From CBDFHF01 sp965247565 (GTDB lineage: Bacteria; Pseudomonadota; Gammaproteobacteria; Methylococcales; Methylomonadaceae), in contig CBDFHF010000001.1 in the NCBI GenBank assembly GCA_965247565.1, forward strand, positions 632,497 through 696,496: DNA of 64,000 nucleotides, written 5' to 3'. The position numbers and the translations under genes are program-made. Positions 63,854 to 64,000 of the stretch are shown piece after piece. Each line of letters starts with the position of its first letter. Position 1 is the stretch's first letter. Under the pieces are notes generated by a model, which had not been told where the DNA came from, made no database searches, and worked only from the letters and a program-made list of their open reading frames with translations.

Positions 63854-64000
63854 TAATCACCAAAAATTGTCTGAATAGCAAAGAAAGCAGCTAAAAACAT
63901 AAGTACATAAGCCATTATATCAAAGTAAGTAGCAAAGCGATTGAGATCGGCTGTTATATCCTGCCCTTTGTAATTCATTAAATGAATGACTGGCAAAGCA
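63853..64000 (-). CDS. C-terminal part of probable inovirus attachment protein (pIII-like)
   Basis: Frame open to the right edge of the window; the visible end reads LPVIHLMNYKGQDI, then FATYFDIMAYVLMFLAAFFA, and stops at TAA overlapping the next ATG. A C-terminal membrane anchor just before the pVI-like gene is where pIII-type attachment proteins lie in filamentous phages. The rest is outside the window. Confidence 0.6.
   Translation of the reverse strand, partial: ALPVIHLMNYKGQDITADLNRFATYFDIMAYVLMFLAAFFAIQTIFGD

Overview
This 64 kb window is most likely chromosomal DNA of a gammaproteobacterium. The evidence is the nlpD-rpoS gene order with a bona fide RpoS, a dif-like site close to the Escherichia coli consensus, a PEP-CTERM protein, and many secreted or envelope genes. 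An aquatic, possibly methanotroph-like gammaproteobacterium would fit, but nothing here proves the genus. I recognised no rRNA, tRNA or CRISPR array.

Layout. (1) 1-8.3 kb: the 3' part of a giant cadherin/VCBS-type adhesin, followed at once by a membrane diguanylate cyclase. (2) 8.4-16.6 kb: a type I restriction-modification locus (hsdM, hsdS, hsdR, all minus strand) with a hipBA-like toxin-antitoxin pair between hsdS and hsdR. (3) 17.0-22.8 kb: mobB-moeA (molybdenum cofactor), a membrane J-domain protein, a degenerate NlpD-like lipoprotein, rpoS, and a nitrilase-fold hydrolase overlapping a GNAT acetyltransferase. (4) 22.8-27.9 kb: a sulfide/persulfide module on the minus strand: rhodanese lipoprotein, persulfide dioxygenase-rhodanese fusion, SQR-like flavoprotein and SulP transporter. 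(5) 28.3-42.7 kb, divergent from it: three tandem ~1,550-1,580-residue exported multiheme c-type cytochromes, each with eight CXXCH motifs plus one expanded CX4CH or CX6CH motif, N-terminal Ig/PKD-like domains and C-terminal Ig-like repeats. Both the dioxygenase gene and the first cytochrome gene have good sigma-54 (-24/-12) matches with long palindromes at enhancer distance, which suggests a shared sulfur-responsive regulon.

(6) 43.0-53.9 kb: a zinc-starvation island. It holds a COG0523 GTPase, a small membrane protein, a ZIP transporter and DUF1826 in one operon, then a PEP-CTERM protein divergent from a ZnuD-like TonB receptor across a near-perfect Zur box, and a secreted protein that looks related to the PEP-CTERM one. 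Two insertion sequences have broken two of these genes: an IS66 element splits DUF1826 and an IS1 element splits the PEP-CTERM gene in its signal peptide. Both have clean 8-bp target duplications, so the ancestral reading frames can be rebuilt exactly. (7) 54-57.8 kb: proS and a secreted beta-helix/DUF11/RTX-repeat protein. (8) 58.2-59.6 kb: an IS3-family element.

(9) 59.7-64 kb: the left part of a filamentous phage (inovirus) beginning at a dif-like site. It contains a DUF3653-like HTH protein, structured intergenic DNA, three small unknown genes, and on the minus strand Zot (pI), a DUF2523/pVI-like protein and the C-terminal anchor of a probable attachment protein. The zot frame is broken exactly at CCC-TGA, a known type of +1 frameshift site, and restoring it gives one continuous 448-residue Zot.
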